Shown here piece after piece: positions 1 to 10,000 of a stretch of DNA of 58,224 nt. This DNA is from Mycobacteriales bacterium (lineage in GTDB: Bacteria; Actinomycetota; Actinomycetes; JAFAQI01), in the NCBI GenBank assembly GCA_035504215.1, contig DATJSI010000142.1:1-58224 (forward strand), in the 5' to 3' direction. Every line of letters begins with the position of its first letter. Position 1 is the stretch's first letter. A model generated the notes under the pieces. The model saw only the letters and a list, made by a program, of their open reading frames with translations. It was not told where the DNA came from and made no database searches. The position numbers and the translations under genes are program-made.

Positions 1-19
1 CTCCGCCACCTCCTGCCAC

Positions 20-49
20 GGCCGCCCGCATCACGTGGGCGGCCTTTGT
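20..49 (+). terminator. Rho-independent terminator of an upstream gene
   Basis: An 8-bp perfect inverted repeat (GGCCGCCC at 20-27, GGGCGGCC at 37-44) with a 9-base loop is followed by TTTGT. This is the form of an intrinsic terminator for a + strand gene that ends left of the window. Confidence 0.7.
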
Positions 50-118
50 CATGGTCGGGACCGATTCGCCGGAAGGTAGTCCTTTTAGGCCATGTTGCCG
101 TCAAACCGAATGAGGTTC

Positions 119-147
119 TTGCGCGCCTGACGTGGGTCACCTACGGT
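119..147 (+). promoter_or_regulatory. Possible promoter of the MFS-glycan operon
   Basis: TTGCGC (119-124) and TACGGT (142-147) are separated by 17 bases, a sigma-70-like arrangement with the TAnnnT -10 common in actinobacteria. It lies 55 bases before the MFS start. Found by eye and weakly supported. Confidence 0.3.
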
Positions 148-202
148 CAGCACGTCCACGCCATGTGGCCGTTACCCGTGGTTATGACGCGAGAGGATCA
201 CG

Positions 203-1903
203 ATGGCAGCCGCTCACGCCTATGGATCGGAAAGTCCCGGTTTGCTCGGTCGGCTGTGGTACCGCGACCTGGACGCCTACCCGAAGACCGGGCCGCGCTA
301 CTGGTACCTGTCCATCGTGGTCGTGACGACCGTCATTCTTTACTACCAGCTCTACATCGGCGGGGCCGTCGCCACCCAGATCCTGGGTGGCTACCACATG
401 ACCTTCCTGTACTACGTCGGCATCTTGGTGGTCGGCAACTCGATCGGGGCCTTCGCGTCGCTGGCGACCGGTGCCGCCGACCGGTTCGGTCGGGCCAACC
501 TGGTCGTCTACGGCACGGTCATCACCTCGCTGCTGACCCTGATCGGTGTCCCGCACGCCCACTCGAAGCTGGCCTTCGGGGTGCTCTACTCCTGCGTCGC
601 GCTGGTCGAAGGCGTGATCCTGGTCGCGACACCTGCCCTGGTCCGTGACTTCAGTCCGCAGGTCGGACGGGCGGCGGCGATGGGCTTCTGGACCATGGGT
701 CCGGTGCTTGGCAGCCTCGTGGTGAGCGAGGTGTCCAGCCACACCCTGAACCACCTGAACGCCTGGCAGGACCAATACATCATCGCCGGCGTCGTGGGTC
801 TCGTGGTCGCCGCGGTCGCGATGGTCGGCCTGCGCGAGCTCAACGCGGGCATCCGAGATCAGGTCATGATCTCGTTGCAGGAGCGGACCGTGATCGAGCT
901 GCGGGCTCGCGGGCTCGACGTCAACGAAGCGACCCGCCGCCCGTACGCGCAGATGTTCAAGCCCGACATCATCGGCTCGGCGATCGCGATCAGCGTGTTC
1001 CTGACCGGCTACTACACGGCGGTCGCGTTCTTCCCGATCTACTTCCAGACCGTGCTCAACTTCACCTCGAGCCAGTCGAACGACCTGCTCAACTGGTACT
1101 GGTCGTTCAACGCGATCGCGCTGATCTTCTTCGGCGCGATGTCGGACCGGCTCGCGGTCCGCAAGCCGTTCATGCTGGTCGGGGCGCTCGGAAGCATCCT
1201 GGTCAGCATCACCTTCCTGTCCAAGGCCACGCACAACTCGCCCACGTTCTCGAGCGTCGCGATTCTTCTGGCGTTCACCGGGATTTGGGGTGGGGCCGCC
1301 TTTGCGCCGTGGATGGCGAGCTTCACCGAGACGGTGGAGCGCCGCAACCCCGCGCTCACCGCCACCGGGCTCGCGGTGTGGGGATGGGTCCTGCGGATCA
1401 TCGTCGCGATCCTGTTCCTCATCCTCCCGCACGTGGTGAACTCCGTCACCCCGCTGGTGGACAACGGCACGCAGGTCAAGGCCGTGGATGCGCAGCTCAA
1501 CGCGAAGTACCCGCAGCTCGGCGCCGAGCTGACGGCTTACCCGAACATCTTCGCCCAGCTGGCGAAGTATCCGAACACCAACGCGATCCCGACCAGCGTG
1601 CTGAACCACGCGATCGACACCGTCGGGACCACCGCACTCACCCAAGCCTCCTCACCCGGCGCAAAGCCGCTGCTGGCCTACCTCAGCGCGCACGCGCCGA
1701 AGGTCCAGGCGGCGCAGAAGGCGGCGCCGCACCAGTGGCAGCATTGGCTGTGGGTATGCACCGGTGGTCAGGTCGTGTTCATCCCGTTCATCTTCTTGAT
1801 GGCCGGGTTCTGGCGGCCACGTGAGGCGCAGGAGGACATCCAGCGCCGCGAGAACCTTGCCCTCAGCGGCGCCGGGCCGGTGCCCGACGCGCAACCGGCC
1901 TGA
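203..1903 (+). CDS. MFS transporter
   Basis: A 566-residue inner-membrane protein with about 12 hydrophobic segments. The MFS signature loop GAADRFGRANLV lies between helices 2 and 3 (near residues 90-101), and a related loop, GAMSDRLAVRKP, follows the central region. Residues 210-250 form the long cytoplasmic linker between the two six-helix halves. A polar extracytoplasmic insert of about 80 residues (430-510) sits before the last helix and makes the protein longer than typical 400-450 residue MFS carriers. The ATG has a good GAGAGGA ribosome-binding site. It leads a tight + strand run of glycan genes, so export of a lipid or sugar-linked compound is possible. The substrate cannot be read from sequence. 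Confidence 0.85.
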   Translation: MAAAHAYGSESPGLLGRLWYRDLDAYPKTGPRYWYLSIVVVTTVILYYQLYIGGAVATQILGGYHMTFLYYVGILVVGNSIGAFASLATGAADRFGRANLVVYGTVITSLLTLIGVPHAHSKLAFGVLYSCVALVEGVILVATPALVRDFSPQVGRAAAMGFWTMGPVLGSLVVSEVSSHTLNHLNAWQDQYIIAGVVGLVVAAVAMVGLRELNAGIRDQVMISLQERTVIELRARGLDVNEATRRPYAQMFKPDIIGSAIAISVFLTGYYTAVAFFPIYFQTVLNFTSSQSNDLLNWYWSFNAIALIFFGAMSDRLAVRKPFMLVGALGSILVSITFLSKATHNSPTFSSVAILLAFTGIWGGAAFAPWMASFTETVERRNPALTATGLAVWGWVLRIIVAILFLILPHVVNSVTPLVDNGTQVKAVDAQLNAKYPQLGAELTAYPNIFAQLAKYPNTNAIPTSVLNHAIDTVGTTALTQASSPGAKPLLAYLSAHAPKVQAAQKAAPHQWQHWLWVCTGGQVVFIPFIFLMAGFWRPREAQEDIQRRENLALSGAGPVPDAQPA

Positions 1904-1912
1904 CCGAACCGC

Positions 1913-3115
1913 ATGACATTGCCCGACCGCCGCGTCAGACCGGCCGCCCGCCGTACGGCCCGGCCGATGCACGTCGCGATCTGCAACTGGCGGGACCTGC
2001 GCCACAGCGAGGGCGGCGGCTCGGAGCTGTACGTCGAGACGGTCGCCGCCAGGCTGGCGGCGGCCGGACACCGGGTCACGCTGCTATGCGCGCGGGTGCC
2101 GGGTGCACCGGCCGACGAGGTCCGGTCGGGCGTGCGGTACCGGCGCCGCGGGTCCCACCACACGGTCTACCTCGCGGCCGCGTGGGCGCTGCTGTCCCGC
2201 CAGGTGCGTCCCGACGCGATCGTCGACGTGCACAACGGGGTGCCCTACCTGTCCCGGCTGGTCAGCCGCCGCCCGGTGGTGGCGCTGGTTCATCACGTCC
2301 ACCGCGAGCAGTGGTCGATGGTCTTCGGGCCGCGTGCGGCCCGGATCGGCTGGTGGGTGGAGTCCCGGCTCGGCCCCTGGATCTACCGCACCTCGCCTTA
2401 CATCGCCGTCAGCGAGGCGACCCGGCGCGACCTGGTCGGTCTCGGCGTCGAGCCGGAGCGGATCTCCATCGTGCACAACGGCACTCCGCACCTGCCCGGA
2501 CCGCGCGTGGCCCGCTCGGCGACGCCGCGGATCGTCGTGCTCGGCCGGCTTGTCCCGCACAAACAGGTCGAGATCGTGCTGGCCGCGATTCCCGCGCTGC
2601 GGGAGCGGCACCCGGGCCTGGTCGTCGACATCGTCGGCCAGGGCTGGCACGACGCGGCGCTGAAGGAACACGCCGCCGCGCTCGGGGTGACCGACGCCGT
2701 CGCTTTCCACGGGTACGTCGACGATCAGACCAAGGCCGACCTGCTCGCGCGGGCGTGGCTGAACGCCGTACCCAGCGTGAAGGAGGGCTGGGCACTGTCC
2801 GTGGTCGAGGCGGCGAGCGTCGGAACGCCGTCGGTGGCGTTCGCCGCGGCGGGTGGGTTGCGAGAGTCGATCGTGGACGGGCGTACCGGCGTTCTGGTCG
2901 ACGGCGGAGCGGCCGAGCTCGCCCGGGCCCTCAGCGACCTGCTCGACGACCCGGCCCGACGCGACCAGATGGGCGCCGCGGCACGCGAACACGCCGCCGC
3001 CTTCACCTGGGAAGCTGCGGCCCAAGGCCTGGAGGGCGTGCTGAGCACCGCACTCGGTCGTACGACGATCGTCCTCGACGCCGTGCCGGAGCCGGCCGTC
3101 TCGATCGCGGTCTAG
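1913..3115 (+). CDS. Glycosyltransferase family 4 (GT-B fold)
   Basis: A 400-residue cytoplasmic glycosyltransferase. The N-terminal half has the GGGSELYVETVAARLAAAGH acceptor-side loop, and the C-terminal half has VVLGRLVPHKQVE, the usual GT4 donor-domain entry, then KEGWALSVVEAASVGTPSVA, the E-x7-E-type nucleotide-sugar site. It probably adds a sugar from an activated donor to a lipid-linked or surface glycan. It begins 9 bases after the MFS stop and is likely co-transcribed. An internal ATG at 1967 gives a start closer to family practice (MHVAICNWRD). Donor and acceptor are unknown. Confidence 0.85.
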   Translation: MTLPDRRVRPAARRTARPMHVAICNWRDLRHSEGGGSELYVETVAARLAAAGHRVTLLCARVPGAPADEVRSGVRYRRRGSHHTVYLAAAWALLSRQVRPDAIVDVHNGVPYLSRLVSRRPVVALVHHVHREQWSMVFGPRAARIGWWVESRLGPWIYRTSPYIAVSEATRRDLVGLGVEPERISIVHNGTPHLPGPRVARSATPRIVVLGRLVPHKQVEIVLAAIPALRERHPGLVVDIVGQGWHDAALKEHAAALGVTDAVAFHGYVDDQTKADLLARAWLNAVPSVKEGWALSVVEAASVGTPSVAFAAAGGLRESIVDGRTGVLVDGGAAELARALSDLLDDPARRDQMGAAAREHAAAFTWEAAAQGLEGVLSTALGRTTIVLDAVPEPAVSIAV

Positions 3116-3128
3116 CCGCCCCGGAAGG

Positions 3129-3920
3129 GTGAAGCGTCGGGCCGCTCGGCGCGCAGCGATGAACGATCTCCCCGACGTCGGCCGACCATGGCGGGCCGAC
3201 CTTCGCCGCAGCGCCACGTTGTTCCGCGCGTTCCTGCACGAGCAGGACGACCCCGATCGCTTCTACCGCACCCTGGCTGCCGACAGCGTCGCCCAGCTGG
3301 CCGGCTGGCAGGAGCTGGTCGGTCAGCTGGTGGTCGATGTCGGTGGCGGTCCTGGATACTTCCGTGATGAGTTCAGCCGGCGCGGTGCCAGCTACGTCGT
3401 CGTGGATCCCGACCTCGACGAGCTCTGGATCCGGGGCCGGCCGGGGCCGAACTGCGTCCGCGGCGATGGCACTGCGCTCCCGCTGCGCACGGGTTCGGTG
3501 GGTGTCTGCTTCTCCAGCAACGCGCTGGAGCATGTCGCCGAACCCGAGCGGCTCGCCGACGAGATGCTGCGAGTGACCCGGCCGGGCGGCCTGGTCTACC
3601 TCGCCTACACGAACTGGCTGTCGCCGAACGGCGGGCACGAGACCAAACCCTGGCACCTTCTTATCGGCGGGCGCCGGGCAGCGGACCGCTACGCCCGCCG
3701 GCGAGGGCAGCGGCCCAAGAACGACTTCGGGCGGACCTTGTTCCCGATCTCTGCGACCCGCATGCTGCGCTGGGCCGACCGGGCGGTCTCGGACGGGCGT
3801 GCGACGCCAGTGGCGCGCGGGCCGCGCTACCACCCGAGCTGGGCGCAGCGGCTGATCGACGTACCCGGCCTGCGCGAGCTCACCAGCTGGAACATCCTCA
3901 TCGTGCTGCGACGTACATGA
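3129..3920 (+). CDS. Class I SAM-dependent methyltransferase
   Basis: A 263-residue Rossmann-fold methyltransferase. Motif I is VVDVGGGPGYF near residue 70, the acidic motif II residue is in VVVDPDLDE, and the motif IV region is FSSNALEHVAEPERLADEMLRVTRPGG, typical of the Methyltransf_11 group. It lies 13 bases after the GT4 gene and overlaps the next gene by 4 bases (ATGA), so it belongs to the same operon and probably methylates a sugar or lipid intermediate. The GTG at 3129 sits almost on a GGAAGG; ATG at 3159 is the alternative start. Confidence 0.85.
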   Translation: MKRRAARRAAMNDLPDVGRPWRADLRRSATLFRAFLHEQDDPDRFYRTLAADSVAQLAGWQELVGQLVVDVGGGPGYFRDEFSRRGASYVVVDPDLDELWIRGRPGPNCVRGDGTALPLRTGSVGVCFSSNALEHVAEPERLADEMLRVTRPGGLVYLAYTNWLSPNGGHETKPWHLLIGGRRAADRYARRRGQRPKNDFGRTLFPISATRMLRWADRAVSDGRATPVARGPRYHPSWAQRLIDVPGLRELTSWNILIVLRRT

Positions 3921-5794
3921 CAGCTGCACTTGCGGAAGACACCGCCCGGACGACGCCGGTGGGGAACACCTACCAGCCCCTCGCGTTGCTCGTCGTGCTC
4001 CAGGCCGGCTGGGTCGCGTGGCTATGCACCCGCGGGTGGTTCTACCAGGACGACTTCACGCTGCTCTCTCAAGGCCTGCACCACAGCCTGACGCCCGGCT
4101 ACCTCACCATGCCGTTCAACGGCCACCTCACGCCCGGCGTCCGGCTGGTGTTCTGGATCCTGGCTCGTACGTCGAAGCTGGACTACGCCCCGACGATCGT
4201 CGTGCGGGTGGTGCTTCAGGCGGTCTCAACGGTGCTGCTCGCGCTGCTGCTCGAGCGGCTCGGGCATTCGCGACGGCTGGCGTTCGCGATCACCGCCCTC
4301 TACTGCGCCAGCCCGCTGCTCGTGCCCGGGACGCTGTGGTTGTCCAGCTCGATGAACCTGCTGACCGCGCAGGTCTGCGTGCTCGTGACCTATCTCGCTC
4401 ATGTCCGTCATGCGGAGACCGGGCGGTTGCGCTGGTCCGCCGTCGCGGGCGTCGCGCTGGTGGTCGGCGTGGGGTTTTGGGAGAAGACCGCGGTCACGGC
4501 GGTTCTGCTGGTCGTGCTGAGCGCCGGGTGGCTGACCAGCGGGTCGCTCCGGGCGCGGATCGTGTCGCTGGTTCGCGACTGGCGGGGATGGGTCTACACG
4601 TTCGGCCCGTTGGCGCTGTTCGCGGCGGACTACTTCACCCATCACTACAGCGCGTCGTCCGCCCATCGACTGCCGGCGCACGTCGCGGTGCACCTGATCT
4701 GGCTGCAGTGGGGTCACTCGCTGTGGGCTGCCGCGATCGGCGCGCCGTGGCGCTGGCTGTCGGCCGGCACCACCTACACCGGCGTCGCGGACCCACGGAC
4801 GGTGACCGTTGTGCTCGGCCAGGTGGCGTTCGTTGCGCTGCTGGCCGCCGGGTGGTGGCGCAACCGGTGGCGCGGCGTTCTTGCCTGGCTGCTGCCCGCC
4901 CTCGCGGTCGTCATCGGCATGGTCGTCGTCGGGATCGGGCGGTACACCGCCTTCGGCGACCTGGTCGGCCTGCAGTTCAGCTACGCGTTCGACCTGGCGG
5001 TGCCGACCGCGATTGCGGCCGCGCTGGCGCTCGCTGCTCGTCCCGGCCTCGACACGGGCGTGCAAGCCCGCGCGGCCGGCGTCGCGGTCGAGCCGGCCCG
5101 GCACCGGCGACGCAGCGTGGTCGCCGTCGTAGTCGGCGCAGCCGTCGTCGTCGCGCTGATCGCGTCGGGCGCGGGGTCGGCGTGGACGTGGTCCGAACGC
5201 TGGCACGAGAGCCCGGCGCGCGGGTATGTCACCGCGATCCGCGCCGGCATCCGCCAGCACGCTCCGACCGCGAACCTGTTCGACACCTACGTCTCGCCGG
5301 TCGTGATCCCCGAGATCAGCCGGGACCGGCGGCTGTCGGACCTGCTCGCGTTGACCGATTCCCGGGTGGTCTTCGATCGCGGTCCCGGCGAGCCCGACCT
5401 GGTCACCGCACAGGGACGGCTTGTCGCCGCCCGGTTCGAACAGGTCGCCTCGCAGATCCGCAGGCCGAATGCCTTCTGCCCGACGCTGCTGCGCGGCACC
5501 CGTTCGATCACGGTTCGGCTCGGGCCGAAGCCCGATGTGGGGGCGTATTTTCTGCGGATCGAGTACTTCGAGCAGCGTCCGGCGATCGTGCGTGTCCGCT
5601 TGCGGGACGCCAAGGGGACAACGGTGGGCCCGACTGGTCCGGCCACGGTCGACTTCGACCAGCGGCTCGGCGCCGTGATCCTGCCGGTCCGGCTGAGCGC
5701 GCCGACATCGGTGACGTTCAGCAGCGGCAGCGCGAACACCAGCGTGTGCATGTCGACCGTCGTCCTCGGCGTGCCTACGCCGGCCGGCTCGTGA
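3917..5794 (+). CDS. Polytopic membrane protein, GT-C glycosyltransferase-like
   Basis: A 625-residue protein with about 10-12 hydrophobic segments up to residue 425, then a soluble C-terminal domain of about 200 residues predicted outside the membrane. After the first helix is WFYQDDFTLL. A paired-acid motif in the first outer loop is the catalytic hallmark of GT-C enzymes, which use polyprenyl-phosphate sugars. The C-terminal part (MxxGxYFLRIEYFEQRP-like region onward) looks beta-rich and may bind glycan. It overlaps both neighbours by 4 bases, so translation is probably coupled. I do not recognise a named family; GT-C assignment rests on topology and the DD motif. Confidence 0.6.
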   Translation: MTAALAEDTARTTPVGNTYQPLALLVVLQAGWVAWLCTRGWFYQDDFTLLSQGLHHSLTPGYLTMPFNGHLTPGVRLVFWILARTSKLDYAPTIVVRVVLQAVSTVLLALLLERLGHSRRLAFAITALYCASPLLVPGTLWLSSSMNLLTAQVCVLVTYLAHVRHAETGRLRWSAVAGVALVVGVGFWEKTAVTAVLLVVLSAGWLTSGSLRARIVSLVRDWRGWVYTFGPLALFAADYFTHHYSASSAHRLPAHVAVHLIWLQWGHSLWAAAIGAPWRWLSAGTTYTGVADPRTVTVVLGQVAFVALLAAGWWRNRWRGVLAWLLPALAVVIGMVVVGIGRYTAFGDLVGLQFSYAFDLAVPTAIAAALALAARPGLDTGVQARAAGVAVEPARHRRRSVVAVVVGAAVVVALIASGAGSAWTWSERWHESPARGYVTAIRAGIRQHAPTANLFDTYVSPVVIPEISRDRRLSDLLALTDSRVVFDRGPGEPDLVTAQGRLVAARFEQVASQIRRPNAFCPTLLRGTRSITVRLGPKPDVGAYFLRIEYFEQRPAIVRVRLRDAKGTTVGPTGPATVDFDQRLGAVILPVRLSAPTSVTFSSGSANTSVCMSTVVLGVPTPAGS

Positions 5795-7002
5795 GCAGCG
5801 CGGCCGGCACCGGCCGCCGTAGCGGCCTCGGTGCGCTGAGCGGGGTCCGGGCCGTTGCGGCGTACGCCGTCATCGCCACCCATGCGGGGTTCGAGAGCGG
5901 CCGCACCCTGAACAACGGGCCGTTCGCGCCGCTGCTGGCACGGCTGAACTTCGGCGTGACCCTGTTCTTCCTGCTGTCCGGGTTCCTGCTCTCTCGGCAG
6001 TTCCTGACCGACACGAGCCGGCTGGAGCGCTCGCACATCGCGCAGTTCTGGTGGCGGCGCGCTCTGCGCATCCTCCCGGCGTACCTGCTGTCCATCGTCG
6101 GCACGCTCGCGCTGTTCTCGAACCAGCACTCGAGCCCCTGGACCTGGGCGAGCTACCTGCTGCTGATCCAGACCTACGACCACCACTACGTCAACCATTC
6201 GCTCTCCCAGAGCTGGACCCTGGTGGTCGAGATCGCCTTCTATGCCGTGCTGCCGCTGGTGATCTGGGCCAGCCGCCGGCTGCGGGCGCCGCGGCACCGC
6301 CAGGCGGCCGTGCTTGTGGTGACCCTCGTGGTCGCCGGCCTCGCCGCCGACGTCATCACTCACGAAGTCGCCGGGTCATCGAGCCTCGCGTTGCTGTGGC
6401 TGCCCTGCTACTTCGACTGGTTCGCACTGGGCATCCTGCTTGCATCGCTGTCGTTGGAGCCGGCCGCCACGCGATGGCGGCGGACGCTGTCGGCCTGGGC
6501 CACCTCGCCGGGGACGTGTTGGGTCGTCGGCGGCCTGCTGTTCTGGTTGTTGACGCTGCCGCTCGCGGGCCCGCGCAGCGTTGCCCCGGCCACTGCCTGG
6601 GAGTGGACGCTCTATCACCTGCTGGCCGGCGGGTCAGCGTTCTTCTTCCTGCTGCCGCTCACCCAGGGCGGCACAGCCTGGACCACCGCCTTGCTCGGTA
6701 ACCGCCCGATGCAGTGGCTGGGCGAGATCTCCTACGGCGTCTATCTCTGGCACCTCGGGATCCTGCTGTCCATCGCGCGCTGGCTGGGCTGGGCGCCGTT
6801 CACTGGGCATTTCTGGGCGCTGTTCGGCATGACCGCCGTCGCTGCGACCTTGGTGGCGGCGGCCAGCTGGCACCTGGTGGAGCGACCGTTACTGCGGCGC
6901 TTCTCCAGCTCGTGGCGGCCGGCCACCACCGAGCAGGCACCGGCACAGGACGGCGCCGACCGCAACCAGGCAGAGCAGCTGCCCGCCGGCGCTGCCGGCT
7001 AG
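5791..7002 (+). CDS. Acyltransferase 3 (OafA/YrhL-type) membrane protein
   Basis: A 403-residue protein with about 10 transmembrane segments, of the family that moves acyl groups onto surface sugars. The N-terminal motif GVRAVAAYAVIATHAGF contains the conserved R and the catalytic-type His. FFLLSGFLLSRQF follows in helix 2, then FWWRRALRILPAYLL, and the C-terminal GEISYGVYLWHL is diagnostic. It starts at GTG 5791, which shares GTGA with the upstream stop. Its last 114 bases overlap the convergent arabinofuranosyltransferase gene. It probably O-acylates the glycan made by this operon. Confidence 0.88.
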   Translation: MSSAAGTGRRSGLGALSGVRAVAAYAVIATHAGFESGRTLNNGPFAPLLARLNFGVTLFFLLSGFLLSRQFLTDTSRLERSHIAQFWWRRALRILPAYLLSIVGTLALFSNQHSSPWTWASYLLLIQTYDHHYVNHSLSQSWTLVVEIAFYAVLPLVIWASRRLRAPRHRQAAVLVVTLVVAGLAADVITHEVAGSSSLALLWLPCYFDWFALGILLASLSLEPAATRWRRTLSAWATSPGTCWVVGGLLFWLLTLPLAGPRSVAPATAWEWTLYHLLAGGSAFFFLLPLTQGGTAWTTALLGNRPMQWLGEISYGVYLWHLGILLSIARWLGWAPFTGHFWALFGMTAVAATLVAAASWHLVERPLLRRFSSSWRPATTEQAPAQDGADRNQAEQLPAGAAG

Positions 7003-10000
7003 CGGATGGCTCGACGCGGCCGTTGCGGCCGTCTCGAGGACCGTGACCGCGGCTGACGCGGCGATCGCCAGGCCGACCAGCGCCCGGCCCCGGAAGCGCT
7101 GTGGCGCGTACCACGCGATGGCGAGCAGGGCCGCAGCCACGACCAGCCCCGCCACCGAGCCGAGCAGCAATAGGCTCAGCACGACCATCGCCACGCCGAG
7201 CCAGCGGTGTGCTCGCGCTGGCCGCGCCCTTGCCGCAGGTGCTCGCGCCCGCCAGCGGCGGGCTGGCCGGCGGATCGCCAATCCGATGAGCACCAGGGCG
7301 GCCGCTGCTCCGGCGAGCAGGCCGATCGCGAAGGTCTTCTGCGGCGCGAACCGCAAGTGAACGACACCGTGCGCGCCGGCCGGCACCAGCCACGCTTGTT
7401 GCCAGCCGTCGACGGTGACGGCGGTCAACGCCCGGCCGTCGTACGTCGCGTGCCAGCCGGGGTTGGCGTTCTCGTGCACGACGAGCAGGGCCGCGACCTT
7501 GGTGTCGACCCCGACCGCTCGGTTGCTCGCGGTCCAGAGCAGCTGGTGGACGGGCAGCGCTACCGGCGCCGGGCGAGCGGGCTGGCCGACCAGCCGCAGC
7601 TCGATCGACTGCGGGTCGGTGACCGCGCTCGCGTCGAGCGTGACCCGGTTGCGGCCGGCAGCGAGCCGCTGCCAGGCCGGAGGGAGGCCGAGCTTGCGGT
7701 CGCCGTGGACCCGGCACGGCACCGCGGGGAGGGCATCGCCCGCCAGCGCGGTCGACATCGGGGCGGACACGTGCATCGGGACCGGTACGCCGTCGATCCC
7801 CAACGTGACGCCGGCCCGGCAGCCCAGCCGGAACTTCTGCCGAGGGATCGCGTGGGGTACGTGCCGGCCGAGCAGGTCGACCTCGCCGATCCCGACCGGA
7901 AGGAACTGCGGCCGGGTGCTCCCGGGGATCGTGGTGATCCGCAGCGCCGCCCGGATCACGTGGATGCGAACGGAGCGGGCACGTACCGGGTGCGCGAAGT
8001 GGATGACGCCGTCGGAGGGGACGACCCTGGTGACCTGCGACGATCCGGCAGTCACCTGCACCTCCACCGGTGCCCGGGCGGGGGCTCCGGCGTACGGGGT
8101 GAGCTCGATGCCGGTGAGCCGGTGCGCCTTCTGCATCGTGACGGTGAGCGTGGGTTTGAGATCGCGCGGCGCCGCGATCCAGCCGGTGTCGGGTGTGCCG
8201 TCGACGGCAGCCTCAGGACGGGATCGCGGATCGGAGGAGTCGACCGACGACGCGACCGCGGTCAACGGCTGTCCGCGGTCGAGGACCTGGTTCAGCGCCG
8301 CGCCCGGACGCAGCGTGACGAGCGCGCGGGTGTCGTACGTCGCGGTGCCGGACAGCGTGAACGTGCGATCGAGGCTGCCGTCCTCCTCGCCGTTGGCGGA
8401 CCAGGCGGGGTCGCAGGCCGGTGCCGCGTTGACCGTCAGGCAGTCGCTGCGGTTGCCGGCCTCGAGGGAGAACGCAACCAGGTCGGGGCGTCCCGATCCG
8501 GGTACGTCGAGGGTGCGAGCCGCGAGCACGCCGGGTATCGAGAGCTCGGCGATCCCGGCCGCTCGTCCGCTGCTGCCATCCGCCATGTGCAGGAGCGTGA
8601 TGCGCACGAAGCCGGTCTCACCGGCCGGCAGCCGGATTGTCTGCGGCAGCCCATCCGGGACGACGGTCTGGTCGAGCCGGCCGGCCGCGGTGGTGACCCG
8701 GATCCGGTCCGGATAGCCGTTGGCGAGCCCGGCGAACGCGATGCTCGCGGTGGAGAGGTCCAACTGCGCGGCGAGGTCGACCTGAAGCCACTGCCCGATC
8801 GCACCGGCGTAGGCGCCCACCCGCCAGGCGGTGAACAGGTTGCCGTCGAGTGCCGACCACGGACCATTTGCGGCCGAGACATTGATGGCCGCGTTCGCAC
8901 TGGCGCCGGAGGACGACGCCAGGACGTCCTTGATCCCGAGATAGGACGTCGTCGACAGCGGCGGAGACGGTGTCGGCAGGTAGTCGTGGGCGGCTCGCGC
9001 AAGGGTGTACGGCTGGTTCGCGGTCATGGTGGCCGAGTAGCCGCCGATCCCGCCGAAGGCGAACTCCCGGCGGCGGATGCCGTCGGTGAGCGCGGTTGAC
9101 GGCGGGCCGGCGCCGGGCGGGAGCTCGGCCGGCGCAAAGATCACCGGCTGGTCGGGAGAGACCCCGGCGGCGGTCAGGTCGGCGAGGTTGTCGGCGGAGC
9201 CGTTGGCCACGACCGCCTGGCTGGTCGGCAGCAGCGCGACGTCGCCGGTCCACGCCGTGTCCGCGTAGACCGTGATGGCGGCGCTCGGCGGCAGTGCACC
9301 GGAGTCGGTGAGCTCGTTGGGGTTGCTTCCCGAGATGAGGTTCGGCCCGAAGCTCTTCACCTTGCGGAAGCCGGCAGAGTTGTCGAGCGTCGAGTAGACG
9401 AACTGGAGCGGCGTCGCGTCCGAGGCGGTGGTGTCGAGGTCGTTGCGGACGACGACGTACCGGATTCCGGAGCGGGCGAGCACCTCCGCGAGGCTCGGGT
9501 CCGCCTGTCCCGCGGCGAGCTCGGCGTCGACCTCGTCGAGCAGCCGGATGTAACCCGCGTTTGCGAGCGGAATCGAGTCGCGGACCGTCCAGGGCGACGT
9601 CGCGAGCGGCTGCAGTGCGTCGTCACGCGGACTGCCCCACAGATAGATCGGCTGCGCCGCACCCGGTACGACGAGCGCCCGGCCGTCGCCCTGGTCGCCC
9701 AACCAGTCCGCCGCCTGATGCCACCAGGACGGGTCGTTGACGGCATGGAGCTCGGGGATCAGCGTTCCGGTGAGCGCCGGCGCGATCGCGGCCACTGCGA
9801 TGCAGAGCGCCGCGACCGTTCCGGTCACCAGAGGGTCGGCACGGCCCGGCCTCGGTTGCCGTGCGCGCCGGCCCCAACGTTCGATCCCTGCAGCCACCAG
9901 CTGCCCGACCCCGATCGCGATCGGCAGTCGGAGCACTGGGTCGAACTTGTGAATGTTGCGGAACGCGTTCAGGGCGCCGTCGAGCGAGGTGCGTTCCGTC

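Noticed and set aside
182-1645. 487-codon minus-strand open frame opposite the MFS gene
   Set aside because: Arg/Asp/Gly-rich composition typical of an antisense shadow in high-GC DNA; the + strand protein has clear MFS motifs.
4018-5790. Upstream 591 codons in the acyltransferase frame
   Set aside because: They lie out of frame inside the GT-C-like gene and are Arg-rich and motif-free; GTG 5791 gives a normal-length acyltransferase.
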